This document shows positions 1 to 7,401 of a DNA stretch of 8,792 nucleotides, in pieces. The translations under genes were made by a program, and so were the position numbers. Each line of letters opens with the position of its first letter. Within the stretch, counting starts at the first letter, position 1. The notes under the pieces are model-generated. The model was not told the origin of the DNA. It saw only the letters and a list, made by a program, of their open reading frames with translations, and searched no databases. The DNA lies in NCBI GenBank assembly GCA_012961305.1, contig DTZQ01000254.1, positions 1 through 8,792 of the forward strand, written 5' to 3'. Source of the stretch: Armatimonadota bacterium. GTDB lineage: Bacteria > Armatimonadota > UBA10988 > DTZQ01.

Positions 1-114
1 GGGGAGCACGGGATAGAGTTGCTGACGCTGGTAAGGTTTGAGGAGTACGAGGTGCCGGATAGGGAGCCGGAGGAGGGGGGGAACACGGGGAATGAGGATT
101 ACCTTTTGAGATGA
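1..114 (+). CDS. 3' end of an unrecognised protein (partial)
   Basis: The first frame is open from the window edge to a TGA at 112-114, giving 37 C-terminal residues. The other two forward frames close within the first 40 bases. The peptide starts with a hydrophobic stretch (IELLTLV) and ends in an acidic, Gly/Glu-rich tail containing PEEGG and NEDYLLR. No family can be recognised from this fragment. The gene has the same orientation as everything downstream. A 240-bp gap rich in inverted repeats separates it from the next gene, so it is probably a different transcription unit. The short length leaves a real chance that the frame is open by accident. Confidence 0.5.
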   Translation, partial: GEHGIELLTLVRFEEYEVPDREPEEGGNTGNEDYLLR

Positions 115-128
115 GGCATTGCCGCCGT

Positions 129-168
129 AAAGGTAGCCCATAGGGGCGGGTAAAATTCCCCAACCTTT
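129..168 (+). terminator. Weak hairpin after the upstream gene, possible terminator
   Basis: AAAGGT (129-134) can pair with ACCTTT (163-168). Inside it GGGG (143-146) can pair with CCCC (158-161), leaving asymmetric internal loops. It lies 15 bases after the upstream stop codon, where a terminator would be expected. No run of T follows it and the stem is irregular, so this is only a candidate. Confidence 0.2.
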
Positions 169-175
169 GAGTTAA

Positions 176-245
176 GGGACGGGGGACCGGAGACCGAAGA
201 CCGGCAAGAAAACCCCTGTCTCCCGTCTCCGGTCCCCGGTCCGGC
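176..245. repeat. Long hairpin whose arms are inverted arrays of a 7-nt unit
   Basis: Bases 182-201 pair with 218-237 at 18 of 20 positions, including a perfect 13-bp core (182-194 with 225-237). After a G-G mismatch the pairing continues with 177-180 and 239-242. The loop is 16 nt (202-217). Each arm is itself a tandem array of about four degenerate heptamers. The left arm reads as RRGACCG-like units starting at 176, 183, 190 and 197. The right arm reads as GTCYCCG-like units starting at 218, 225, 232 and 239. This looks like an interspersed palindromic (REP-like) intergenic repeat. On RNA it could act as a terminator-like or transcript-stabilising structure, though no T-run follows. Its function is unknown. 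Confidence 0.75.
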
Positions 246-269
246 GAAGCCGAGCACGCCGCCACGGCA

Positions 270-300
270 GGAAGTTACGCAGTGGGAACTGCGTAAGTCC
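270..300. repeat. Short inverted repeat with GNRA-type loop (TTACGCAGT / ACTGCGTAA)
   Basis: TTACGCAGT (275-283) and ACTGCGTAA (288-296) are perfect 9-bp inverted repeats around a GGGA loop, which fits the stable GNRA tetraloop pattern if transcribed. GGA (270-272) can pair with TCC (298-300) across a small mismatch and bulge. The ends (GGAAGTTACGC and, on the other strand, TAGGACTTACGC) resemble ends of small palindromic or MITE-like elements seen in other bacteria; I am relying on memory for that resemblance. An 11-base stretch, GGAAGTTACGC (270-280), recurs in inverted orientation at 8291-8301. The element ends 54 bases before the start codon of the large gene and could lie in its 5' leader. 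Confidence 0.6.
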
Positions 301-342
301 TAAAGCGATAAACTTACAACTGGCCGAACGCTGACCTTTTAA

Positions 343-348
343 GAGGAG
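343..348 (+). promoter_or_regulatory. Ribosome binding site of the large surface protein gene
   Basis: GAGGAG ends six bases before the ATG at 355. This strong Shine-Dalgarno match fixes the start at 355 rather than at the next in-frame ATG (367). I found no convincing -35/-10 pair in 115-354. The best -10-like string (TAAACT near 309) has no matching -35 element. Confidence 0.85.
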
Positions 349-354
349 AACATT

Positions 355-3300
355 ATGTCCCGGAAAATGTTGGTACGAAGCGTATGGGGTTTGTTGGGGC
401 TGCTGCTTGGCCTACTGGCCAGTCCCATAGGGGCCCAGCAGGGTAAGTTGTGTCTGACCCAGTTGGCCATCTTGATGGATGGCTCCAGCAGCATTTCGTA
501 CAGCGACTTTCAATTGGAAAAGGAGGGCCTTGCTCGGGCTATCGAAGACCCCGCAGTGGTTCCCCACGGCGGAGTGGTGGAATTAACGGTCATCCAGTTC
601 GGCAGTACCACGGCGCGGGTGGAGATTGCCCCCACGGTCATTGACAGCGATGCGGAGGCTGCTTCTATCGCTACCACCATTCGCTCGGTCGTCCAGATGG
701 GAGGACTAACCCCCATGGCTGCGGCCATTCGGCTGGCCACCGACCAAATCACCCGCTCCCCCTATTTTCCCCTTTCTGATTTGCAACTCATAATCGTGGC
801 CACCGATGGGATGCCCACCTGGCCCTCTCCTGACCCAGAGGCGGAAGCCCTTAAGGCCCGGGATGAGGCAGTGCAAGCCGGGATTGACGAACTGGATGCC
901 ATAGCCATCGGCTACTTCGTAGACCCCTCCTACTTGGCCTCCTTGGTTTATCCTCAGCCGGGGGTGATTATCCCACCAGGTTCTTACGAGCCGGGCTTCG
1001 TGCGGATAGCGACCGATTTCGCCGACTTCGTAGATGCCCTGCGGGACAGTTTGACTAATGCCCTGGGTCGCATCCCCGTTATTACGGACTTCAAAATTAA
1101 CGATGGAGCGACTTCCACTAATTCGCGGGACGTGGTGCTTACCCTAACGGCCGAGCGCATCGACCAAACTACGGAAATGCGTTTCAGCAACACCGGCGAG
1201 TTTGCCGAAGATGGCAGCGATTATGTACCTTTTACCGATACGGTGAATTGGACCTTAGAGCCGGGTGAGGGATGGAAGACAGTTTATGCCCAGTTGCGCA
1301 ATGAGGGCAGGTGTCCCTCCAGCGTTGCCTCCGCGCGTATCTTCTTGGACGTTCCTCCGACCCTGCTGCGGGCGGAGGGCATTGATGATACCCATGTACG
1401 CCTGTACTTCGACCAGGCCCTGGACCCGACCACGGCCACGGTGGCGGATAATTACACCCTCGACCCTCAGGTCACCGTAAGCCAGGCGGTCCTCACAGAC
1501 AACAACCGAATAGTCATCCTGACCACCCAGAACATTCTCAACCTTGGCCAGACCTACACGGTGACCGTGCAGAACGTAGCCGACCCAGGGGGACAGGCTA
1601 TCCTCACCCAACCTCCCAGTCCCGATGAACCTGCACCCAATCAGGCCCAGTTCTTTGCCAAGTGGATAGCGCCGAAGGCCGCCTGGCCACAATTGGTAAG
1701 CGGTTTGGCCTTCGCCCCGGTTACCTTGGCCGAAGTGGACGGAAATCCGGGGTTGGAAGTTATCGCCGCGAGTTTGGATGGGGTGGTGTTCGTCTGGCAT
1801 ATATTGCGTGACCCTACGGGGTTCATTGATGCTCGTCAGGTGGTCGGTTGGCCGCGCCGGGCGGGCACCGGTTTGCAATCTTCGCCGGCGGTGGGGGACG
1901 TGGACAATGACGGCCGGGCAGAAATCGTAGTGGCCTCTAATGACCTGCGGGTCTACGCTTGGAACCATGATGGGTCAGACCTTGCCGGATGGGAAGGGGG
2001 CAAACCCATTGATGCCCCTACGGGGGCTTCTCCCACTTTGGCCGACGTGGACGGTGACGGCGTCTTAGAAATCATTGTAGGCACGCGCAGCGGTCGCCTT
2101 TACGTCTGGGATGGTGATGGGCAGTTAGTTCAGGCCGTTTGGGAAGTGGACAGCGGTCCTCACTTGGGCACCCGTTGGCCTCTGACCCTCGGGGGTGCAA
2201 TTTCCTCCGCCTGTGCGGCCGGCGATTTGGATGGGGATGGGGTAGATGAAATCGTGGTAGCAGCCGACGATGGCCGAGTATATGCCTTCAACGGGGATGG
2301 TACTCCCCTGGTTGGCTGGGAAGGCGGCTTGCCCACGGAAAGCGGGGTGCCCTTCGAGTTCTCCTCGCCGATTATTGCCAACCTCGACGCCGATGGCACC
2401 TTAGAGGTGGCCATCGGAGCCCGGGATGGACGAATATATGCCTGGAACCACGATGGCTCACGAGTGGTTTCCTTTGGCCAAAACGGGGTGTTAACTACGG
2501 GAGTCAATGCTCACTCCTCTTTGGCCGTAGGGGATGTGGACAACGATGGACAGATGGAAATCGTAGTGGGCACGGACACTACCTATACGCTGGCCTTTGA
2601 ACTCACGGGGGTGCCGGTGCCTCAGTATCCAAAGGAAGTGGGCGGTTCTCAATTGCGTGGGGCCCCGCTTATTGCTGACCTGGGTTGGGAACCGGGGGCG
2701 GAGGTCATCGTGGCCACGGCTACTGGACGGATTAAAGCCTGGAACGGTCGCACCCTTAATGAAATCCCCGGCTGGCGTGACCCGAATTTCTTCCCCAACG
2801 AAGGACCAGGCGTGTTTGTAGAGGAACCTATACAGGCCGTATTGGCCCTGGGCGACTTGGATGCGGACGGACGGGCGGAACTGGTGGCTGGGGCGGATAA
2901 AGTCTATGTCTGGGACATTGGACCAGGCACTTTCGTTCCGGAGCGCACTTATTGGCCTATGTTCGCCCATGACCCGCGGCATACGGGCAATCCATTGGCT
3001 CAACCTGCCCCCACGGACGTAAAACCACCTCGCCTCTTCTTTGCCAAATCTATTGACGGCACCCATGCGCAAGTGGTGTTCAACGAGCAGGTCGCTCGGG
3101 TGACCGCTGGTGAAGCAGCCAATTACCGTATCCTCAAGACGGCGGATAACACTGAACTCTCCATCAGGGCGGTAAACTTACCCCCAGCCGGGGAATGGGA
3201 CCAGCGTACGGTGGTCCTTGAAACGGCCAATCAGGAACAGGATGCCGAGTATCGTGTCGAGGCCCGGAACATTCAGGACCTGATAGGCAACCTAACCAGC

Positions 3301-6300
3301 GTGCCCAGCACTACCAACTTCCGGGGCATTGACACTAAGCCCCCGGTGTTGGTCTCCGCGCGGGCCCTGGACTCCTCGCATGTGGAAGTGGTCTTCGATG
3401 AGGCCATGGACCCTATCACCACGGCGGCAACTCGTAACTACACCATTCGCTCTCCCCTCTCCAGTTTGACCGTTATCTCGGCCGAACTGCAGGAGGATGA
3501 AAGGACTGTACACCTGACCACTTCGGTGCAAAGCGGCACTGAACGGTACACCCTGACGGTGGAAGGCGTCACGGACAAGGCTGGCAATCCCCTGGTAGGC
3601 CGTCAAAGCCGCGAGTTCCAGGGCAAGGAATCCATTCCGCCCCAAGTGGTGCGGGCGGAGGTGGTGGACAGCGAAAACTTCCGCGTAGTTTTCAGCGAAT
3701 TGGTAACCAGCAAGACGGCCAAGGCCCTGGGCAACTACCGGGTGACCGGCGGGTTGAGCGTGGTTTCGGTGACGCCGGAGGAGGAGCAAACGGCCGACGG
3801 GGTTAAGGCCACTTCCCAAGTGGTCGTGCGTACTACACCGCCGCAGACGCCGGGCGTCACTTACACCGTCACCGTGACTGGAGTAACTGACCTGGCAGGT
3901 AACGTCATCGTGGGCAATAACACGGCTACTTTCACCGGCATTGACACCATCCCGCCTACGGTCGTGCGGGCGCAGGCCATCGATTCCCGCCACGTCAACG
4001 TCCTCTTCAGCGAGCCGGTGCTGCTGGCCACGGCCATCGTCGCCGGGAATTACAGCATTGTCAACGTGGATGACCCGACGCAGACCCTGTTCGTGGAAGG
4101 GGCCGTGTTGGGAGGCGATGTAAAGACAGTCACTTTGACCACCGCCCAACAGTCAGGCGAGGTAACCTATCAGGTAACGGTGACCGGCGTGACCGATGTG
4201 GCGGGGAATGCGGTTGAGCCAGGGCCCGCAGCACGGGCTACCTTCATGGGCTTCGCGGAGGAAACTACCCCGCCGCGAGTCGAGGAGGCAAAGCAGGTGG
4301 CGGAGACCACTATTGAGGTCCGCTTCAATAAAGATTTGGACCAGGCGAGTGCGGAAACCATTACTAACTACGAGTTCACTCCTTCCCTGGAGGTACGGCG
4401 GGCAATCCTCCAAACAGACTTGCGTACCGTGCGCTTGTTCACCATTCAAAAGACGGCCGAGAACACCCTCTACACCCTCACCGTGCGCAACGTGCGGGAC
4501 CGCAGCGGAAATCTGGTTGACCCGGGAGCGAACACCGCTGAGTTCCGTTCCTTCACTGCTCCCCCGGAAGTGCGGCAGGCGGAACGAATTGACAACACTC
4601 ACGTGCGGGTGACCTTCAACGAGCCGGTAAAGAAGGACAGCGCGGAGGGGCCCAGCAACTACGTGTTCACTCCCCCGTTGGAGGTAAAGACCGCCACTTT
4701 ATTGGCGGATGAGGTTACCGTCGAACTGGCCACTGCCCCGCAACAGGAAAGCACCACTTACACCGTGCGGGTGCGGTATGTGTTAGACCTGGCCAACAAC
4801 GAAATCGTTGCGGGGCAAAATGACACGGCGCAGTTCACCGTTCCCGGCGTGCCGCCGGTGTTAACAGGGGCTCAGCGGCTGGATGACACGCGCCTTAATT
4901 TGGTGTTCAACGAGCCTCTGGCCGCCGAGAGCGTGACCACTCCGCCCGCTAATTATGAGTTTGCCCGACAATTGGAGGCTGGCGGCTGGGAAACCGTGCC
5001 GGAAATGGCCCTGCGGGCTGTCTTGCTGGGCGACCAGCGTACGGTCCAGTTGATTACCAGCGTGCAGGCGGAGGATGCCACTTACCGCGTGACGGTGAGG
5101 GGGGTTACCGACGTGGCAGGCAACCTCATTGAGGACGATGGGGTGAGCAACGTGGTGACTTTCACCACCCCCCGCGTCTTGCCGGAGGCGCCCAAGGGGG
5201 TCCAAGCCACACCGACGGAGGAATCCATCATCCTCACTTGGGAGCGCAGTTCCGAGGCCGACGTTGCTGGCTATCACCTCTATCGGGCCACCAGCCTGGC
5301 GCAGGAGTTCCAGCGGCTGGCTACGGTCGAGGGACGAGCCAATACCCGTTATGAGGACCGGACGGCCCGGCCAGCGGTACGCTACTACTACAAAGTGTCT
5401 GCCTACGATGAACATCCGGCTCCCAACGAAGGGACACTGTCAGTGGCGGTGACGGCCATGATTGCCGACACTCTGGCCCCGCGCATCGTCCATGCGCCGC
5501 CCGCCGCGGCTGCCTTGGGCGAACCCTTGGAAATTAAGGCTACGGTTACGGACAACGGTGAGGTTGGCCAGGTTCGTCTGTTCTACCGCAGTGAGGTCAC
5601 CGCCGACTTCGCCTCCCTGGTGATGATACCGGGTGTGGAGGCCCATGCCTATCAGGCCACCATTCCCGGCACGGCAGTCACCGGACGGCAGTTGGAGTAC
5701 TACTTGGAAGCCCGCGATAAAGCCCAACCCGCTCCCAACGTGACTACCCTGCCGGCCGACCTCAGGGGAGGAGGGTTCCGCCTGCCCTTCTACGCCCTCC
5801 TGCGGGGGGCGGTGGAAACTATGGCCGGCCGGCCTCTGGCCAATGTTACCGTCACTCTGCTTCAGGGGACGACGGAAATAGAGAGCACCCAAACGGACAC
5901 CTGGGGCAACTTCGTGTTCTCCCGCGTAGTACCGGGAGCGTATCAGGTGCGCGCAGCGGCGGCCGGTTACATTCCGCGCACGGTGAGCGTTTCCCTTTCC
6001 TCTGGCGAGGAGACCCCCCGGCGCAGCGTGGTGGTTGTTCTGGCGCCGGCGCCTCAGTTCGCGGTTCCGCTGGACTTGATTTCCTTCCCCCTCCTCTTCC
6101 CCGAGGCCAATGTGGGAGCCATTCTGGCCGGTGAGCCGTTTTACCTGAGTGCCTACGACGTGGCCAACAACCGTTACTTGACCTATCCTGACTCTCCCCT
6201 GTTCGTGGAAAGCGGGCGAGGTTACTGGCTGCGCACAGAAAACACGGCGCCCCAGGTGGTACAGGAGGGAACGCCGCCTCCAGCCGACGAGCCGGTGGTC

Positions 6301-7386
6301 ATCGAACTGCTGCCGGGTTGGAACCTGATTGGCGACCCCTATCCCTTCCCTATCACCCTGGGCCACTTGCGGGTCAAACTGCCCGGACAGTCGAACTCGC
6401 AGGCCCTCAGTTTGGAGGCTGCCGCCCAACGGGGTTGGGTGGCCAATTATGCCTGGGACTTCGTGCCGGACAGTGGCCTGGTGCTGGTAGCCGGACTGGA
6501 CTTAGTCCAGACCTTTCCCAACCTGGGATTGCAGGGCTACTTGCGGCCCTGGGAAGGCTACTGGCTGCGGGCCTTCCGCACGGTGAAACTGCTGTTCGAT
6601 GCCCAGCCGGCGACGGGAGCGCGGCAGGAGGAACTGACCGTTAAGGCCCGCCATTGGCAACCGGACCAGTGGGCGATTCCGCTGGTGGCCTCGGTGAACG
6701 GCCTGGTGGACGCTTTCAACTTCGCCGGTGTGAGTGGCGGCACGCGCGGCGGCTGGCAGTTGGAAAGCCCGCCTCCCATCGCCCCGTTCGTGGACCTGTC
6801 CTTCTGCGATGCCCAGGGGCGGCATTATGCGGTAGACCTGCGGCCCCACGCCGGGGCCCAGATGGCCTGGGAGGTGGTGGTCGAAACCGACCAACCCAGC
6901 GCGGAAGTAACTCTGACCTGGCCCGATTTGACCACTCTGCCGGCCGGGTATCAGGCCTTCCTGACGGACCTGGAGGCGCAGCGAACTCAATCCCTGCGCA
7001 CCACCCAGAGGTACACCTATCGCTCCGGTCCAGAGGGAGGGCGGCGCCACTTCCGCCTGACCGTGGGGCGCGGTTCCGCGGGACGGCTGCAAATCACCGG
7101 CTTCATGGTCCGGTCGGGAGGCCGGGGCACGGGTGGGGGAACTACTACCCTGACCTTCGTCCTCTCGGCCCCGGCTGCGGTGAGCGCCCGCGTGTACAGC
7201 CTGTCCGGGCGGCTGGTGGCTACTTTGGCCAGCCGACGGGTGTTCCCGGCGGGCTTAGGTACGTTGGGCTGGGATGGACGGGACGACACGGGGCGTTTGG
7301 TGCCTGCCGGGGGATATGTCTGTGAAATTGTGGCCGTCGCCGAAACCGGCGAAACGGTGCGGGCAGTGCGCACGATGCAACGCTGA
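355..7386 (+). CDS. Giant secreted vWA / beta-propeller / Ig-repeat surface protein
   Basis: This 2343-residue protein is probably exported and displayed on the cell surface as a binding or adhesion protein. Residues 1-27 form a signal peptide (basic start, Leu/Gly-rich core, likely cleavage after A27). A vWA domain (about 35-237) has a full MIDAS set: DGSSS at 42-46, T119 and D151. An Ig-like domain follows (243-333), then one Big_5-like repeat (335-432). Residues 443-879 form a beta-propeller with eight FG-GAP/VCBS-type repeats, closing at WPMFAHDPRHTG. Seven more Big_5-like repeats span 891-1609. Then come fibronectin III (1610-1708), an Ig-like domain (1709-1805), a carboxypeptidase-regulatory-like domain (1816-1895), two GWNLI/GYWL modules (1903-2075), a beta-sandwich and a FlgD-like Ig domain (2263-2343). 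No enzymatic domain is visible. The domain calls rest on motif reading; the ligand is unknown. The FlgD-like tail may be an outer-surface sorting or docking domain. Only 15 bp separate it from the next gene. Confidence 0.93.
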   Translation: MSRKMLVRSVWGLLGLLLGLLASPIGAQQGKLCLTQLAILMDGSSSISYSDFQLEKEGLARAIEDPAVVPHGGVVELTVIQFGSTTARVEIAPTVIDSDAEAASIATTIRSVVQMGGLTPMAAAIRLATDQITRSPYFPLSDLQLIIVATDGMPTWPSPDPEAEALKARDEAVQAGIDELDAIAIGYFVDPSYLASLVYPQPGVIIPPGSYEPGFVRIATDFADFVDALRDSLTNALGRIPVITDFKINDGATSTNSRDVVLTLTAERIDQTTEMRFSNTGEFAEDGSDYVPFTDTVNWTLEPGEGWKTVYAQLRNEGRCPSSVASARIFLDVPPTLLRAEGIDDTHVRLYFDQALDPTTATVADNYTLDPQVTVSQAVLTDNNRIVILTTQNILNLGQTYTVTVQNVADPGGQAILTQPPSPDEPAPNQAQFFAKWIAPKAAWPQLVSGLAFAPVTLAEVDGNPGLEVIAASLDGVVFVWHILRDPTGFIDARQVVGWPRRAGTGLQSSPAVGDVDNDGRAEIVVASNDLRVYAWNHDGSDLAGWEGGKPIDAPTGASPTLADVDGDGVLEIIVGTRSGRLYVWDGDGQLVQAVWEVDSGPHLGTRWPLTLGGAISSACAAGDLDGDGVDEIVVAADDGRVYAFNGDGTPLVGWEGGLPTESGVPFEFSSPIIANLDADGTLEVAIGARDGRIYAWNHDGSRVVSFGQNGVLTTGVNAHSSLAVGDVDNDGQMEIVVGTDTTYTLAFELTGVPVPQYPKEVGGSQLRGAPLIADLGWEPGAEVIVATATGRIKAWNGRTLNEIPGWRDPNFFPNEGPGVFVEEPIQAVLALGDLDADGRAELVAGADKVYVWDIGPGTFVPERTYWPMFAHDPRHTGNPLAQPAPTDVKPPRLFFAKSIDGTHAQVVFNEQVARVTAGEAANYRILKTADNTELSIRAVNLPPAGEWDQRTVVLETANQEQDAEYRVEARNIQDLIGNLTSVPSTTNFRGIDTKPPVLVSARALDSSHVEVVFDEAMDPITTAATRNYTIRSPLSSLTVISAELQEDERTVHLTTSVQSGTERYTLTVEGVTDKAGNPLVGRQSREFQGKESIPPQVVRAEVVDSENFRVVFSELVTSKTAKALGNYRVTGGLSVVSVTPEEEQTADGVKATSQVVVRTTPPQTPGVTYTVTVTGVTDLAGNVIVGNNTATFTGIDTIPPTVVRAQAIDSRHVNVLFSEPVLLATAIVAGNYSIVNVDDPTQTLFVEGAVLGGDVKTVTLTTAQQSGEVTYQVTVTGVTDVAGNAVEPGPAARATFMGFAEETTPPRVEEAKQVAETTIEVRFNKDLDQASAETITNYEFTPSLEVRRAILQTDLRTVRLFTIQKTAENTLYTLTVRNVRDRSGNLVDPGANTAEFRSFTAPPEVRQAERIDNTHVRVTFNEPVKKDSAEGPSNYVFTPPLEVKTATLLADEVTVELATAPQQESTTYTVRVRYVLDLANNEIVAGQNDTAQFTVPGVPPVLTGAQRLDDTRLNLVFNEPLAAESVTTPPANYEFARQLEAGGWETVPEMALRAVLLGDQRTVQLITSVQAEDATYRVTVRGVTDVAGNLIEDDGVSNVVTFTTPRVLPEAPKGVQATPTEESIILTWERSSEADVAGYHLYRATSLAQEFQRLATVEGRANTRYEDRTARPAVRYYYKVSAYDEHPAPNEGTLSVAVTAMIADTLAPRIVHAPPAAAALGEPLEIKATVTDNGEVGQVRLFYRSEVTADFASLVMIPGVEAHAYQATIPGTAVTGRQLEYYLEARDKAQPAPNVTTLPADLRGGGFRLPFYALLRGAVETMAGRPLANVTVTLLQGTTEIESTQTDTWGNFVFSRVVPGAYQVRAAAAGYIPRTVSVSLSSGEETPRRSVVVVLAPAPQFAVPLDLISFPLLFPEANVGAILAGEPFYLSAYDVANNRYLTYPDSPLFVESGRGYWLRTENTAPQVVQEGTPPPADEPVVIELLPGWNLIGDPYPFPITLGHLRVKLPGQSNSQALSLEAAAQRGWVANYAWDFVPDSGLVLVAGLDLVQTFPNLGLQGYLRPWEGYWLRAFRTVKLLFDAQPATGARQEELTVKARHWQPDQWAIPLVASVNGLVDAFNFAGVSGGTRGGWQLESPPPIAPFVDLSFCDAQGRHYAVDLRPHAGAQMAWEVVVETDQPSAEVTLTWPDLTTLPAGYQAFLTDLEAQRTQSLRTTQRYTYRSGPEGGRRHFRLTVGRGSAGRLQITGFMVRSGGRGTGGGTTTLTFVLSAPAAVSARVYSLSGRLVATLASRRVFPAGLGTLGWDGRDDTGRLVPAGGYVCEIVAVAETGETVRAVRTMQR
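1681..2991 (+). repeat. Region encoding an eight-repeat FG-GAP/VCBS-type beta-propeller
   Basis: Repeats of about 46-61 residues are marked by calcium-loop motifs. Intact ones are DVDNDG (515-520), DVDGDG (564-569), DLDGDG (624-629), NLDADG (676-681), DVDNDG (727-732) and DLDADG (834-839). Two are degenerate, at EVDGNPG (460-466) and DLGWEPG (775-781). Most are followed by a strand of the type 'EIVVG..DGRVYAWN'. Six of eight loops keep the Asp/Asn ligands, so calcium binding is likely. The repeats differ clearly at DNA level, so the array is old rather than recently amplified. Whether it folds with seven or eight blades cannot be told by eye. Confidence 0.85.
3025..5181 (+). repeat. Region encoding seven tandem Big_5/SbsA-like Ig repeats
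   Basis: Each unit opens with a Pro-Pro pair, at residues 891, 996, 1095, 1200, 1306, 1403 and 1500. Next comes a strand of the type 'A..ID..HV.V.FNEPV', a conserved 'NY' after about 30 residues, a strand of the type 'RTV.LTT', and 'YTVTV.GVTD.AGN' near the end. Periods are about 97-108 residues. This pattern matches Ig-like domains of the Big_5/SwmB type that commonly form stalks or spacers in bacterial surface proteins. An eighth relative lies upstream of the propeller (residues 335-432). DNA identity between units is low, arguing against recent expansion. Confidence 0.85.
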
Positions 7387-7387
7387 G

Positions 7388-7395
7388 AAGGGAAG
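7388..7395 (+). promoter_or_regulatory. Possible ribosome binding site of the lipoprotein gene
   Basis: The purine-rich AAGGGAAG lies just after the stop codon of the large gene and about six bases before the ATG at 7402. It supports translation from 7402. No comparable Shine-Dalgarno sequence precedes the alternative GTG start at 7486. Confidence 0.5.
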
Positions 7396-7401
7396 AACAG
7401 G

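Noticed and set aside
301..340. LexA-like or promoter-like strings before the large gene (CCGAAC, TAAACT)
   Set aside because: No second GTTC half-site lies at the right distance, and no -35 element is suitably spaced from the -10-like string.
3025..5181. Recent tandem duplication of the Ig repeats
   Set aside because: The units share protein motifs but differ strongly at DNA level and in length (97-108 residues), so expansion is old.
5440..6429. A 329-codon reverse-strand open frame, and other long reverse frames (such as 3292-4149 and 1255-1968)
   Set aside because: They lie wholly opposite the large gene, whose domain motifs are clear throughout. Their products are Arg/Gly/His-rich with no recognisable domain, as expected of shadow frames in GC-rich DNA.
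6654..7325. A 223-codon forward frame overlapping the end of the large gene
   Set aside because: It is an out-of-frame shadow. Its product is Gly/Arg/Pro-rich without motifs, while the main frame encodes a well-formed FlgD-like domain there.
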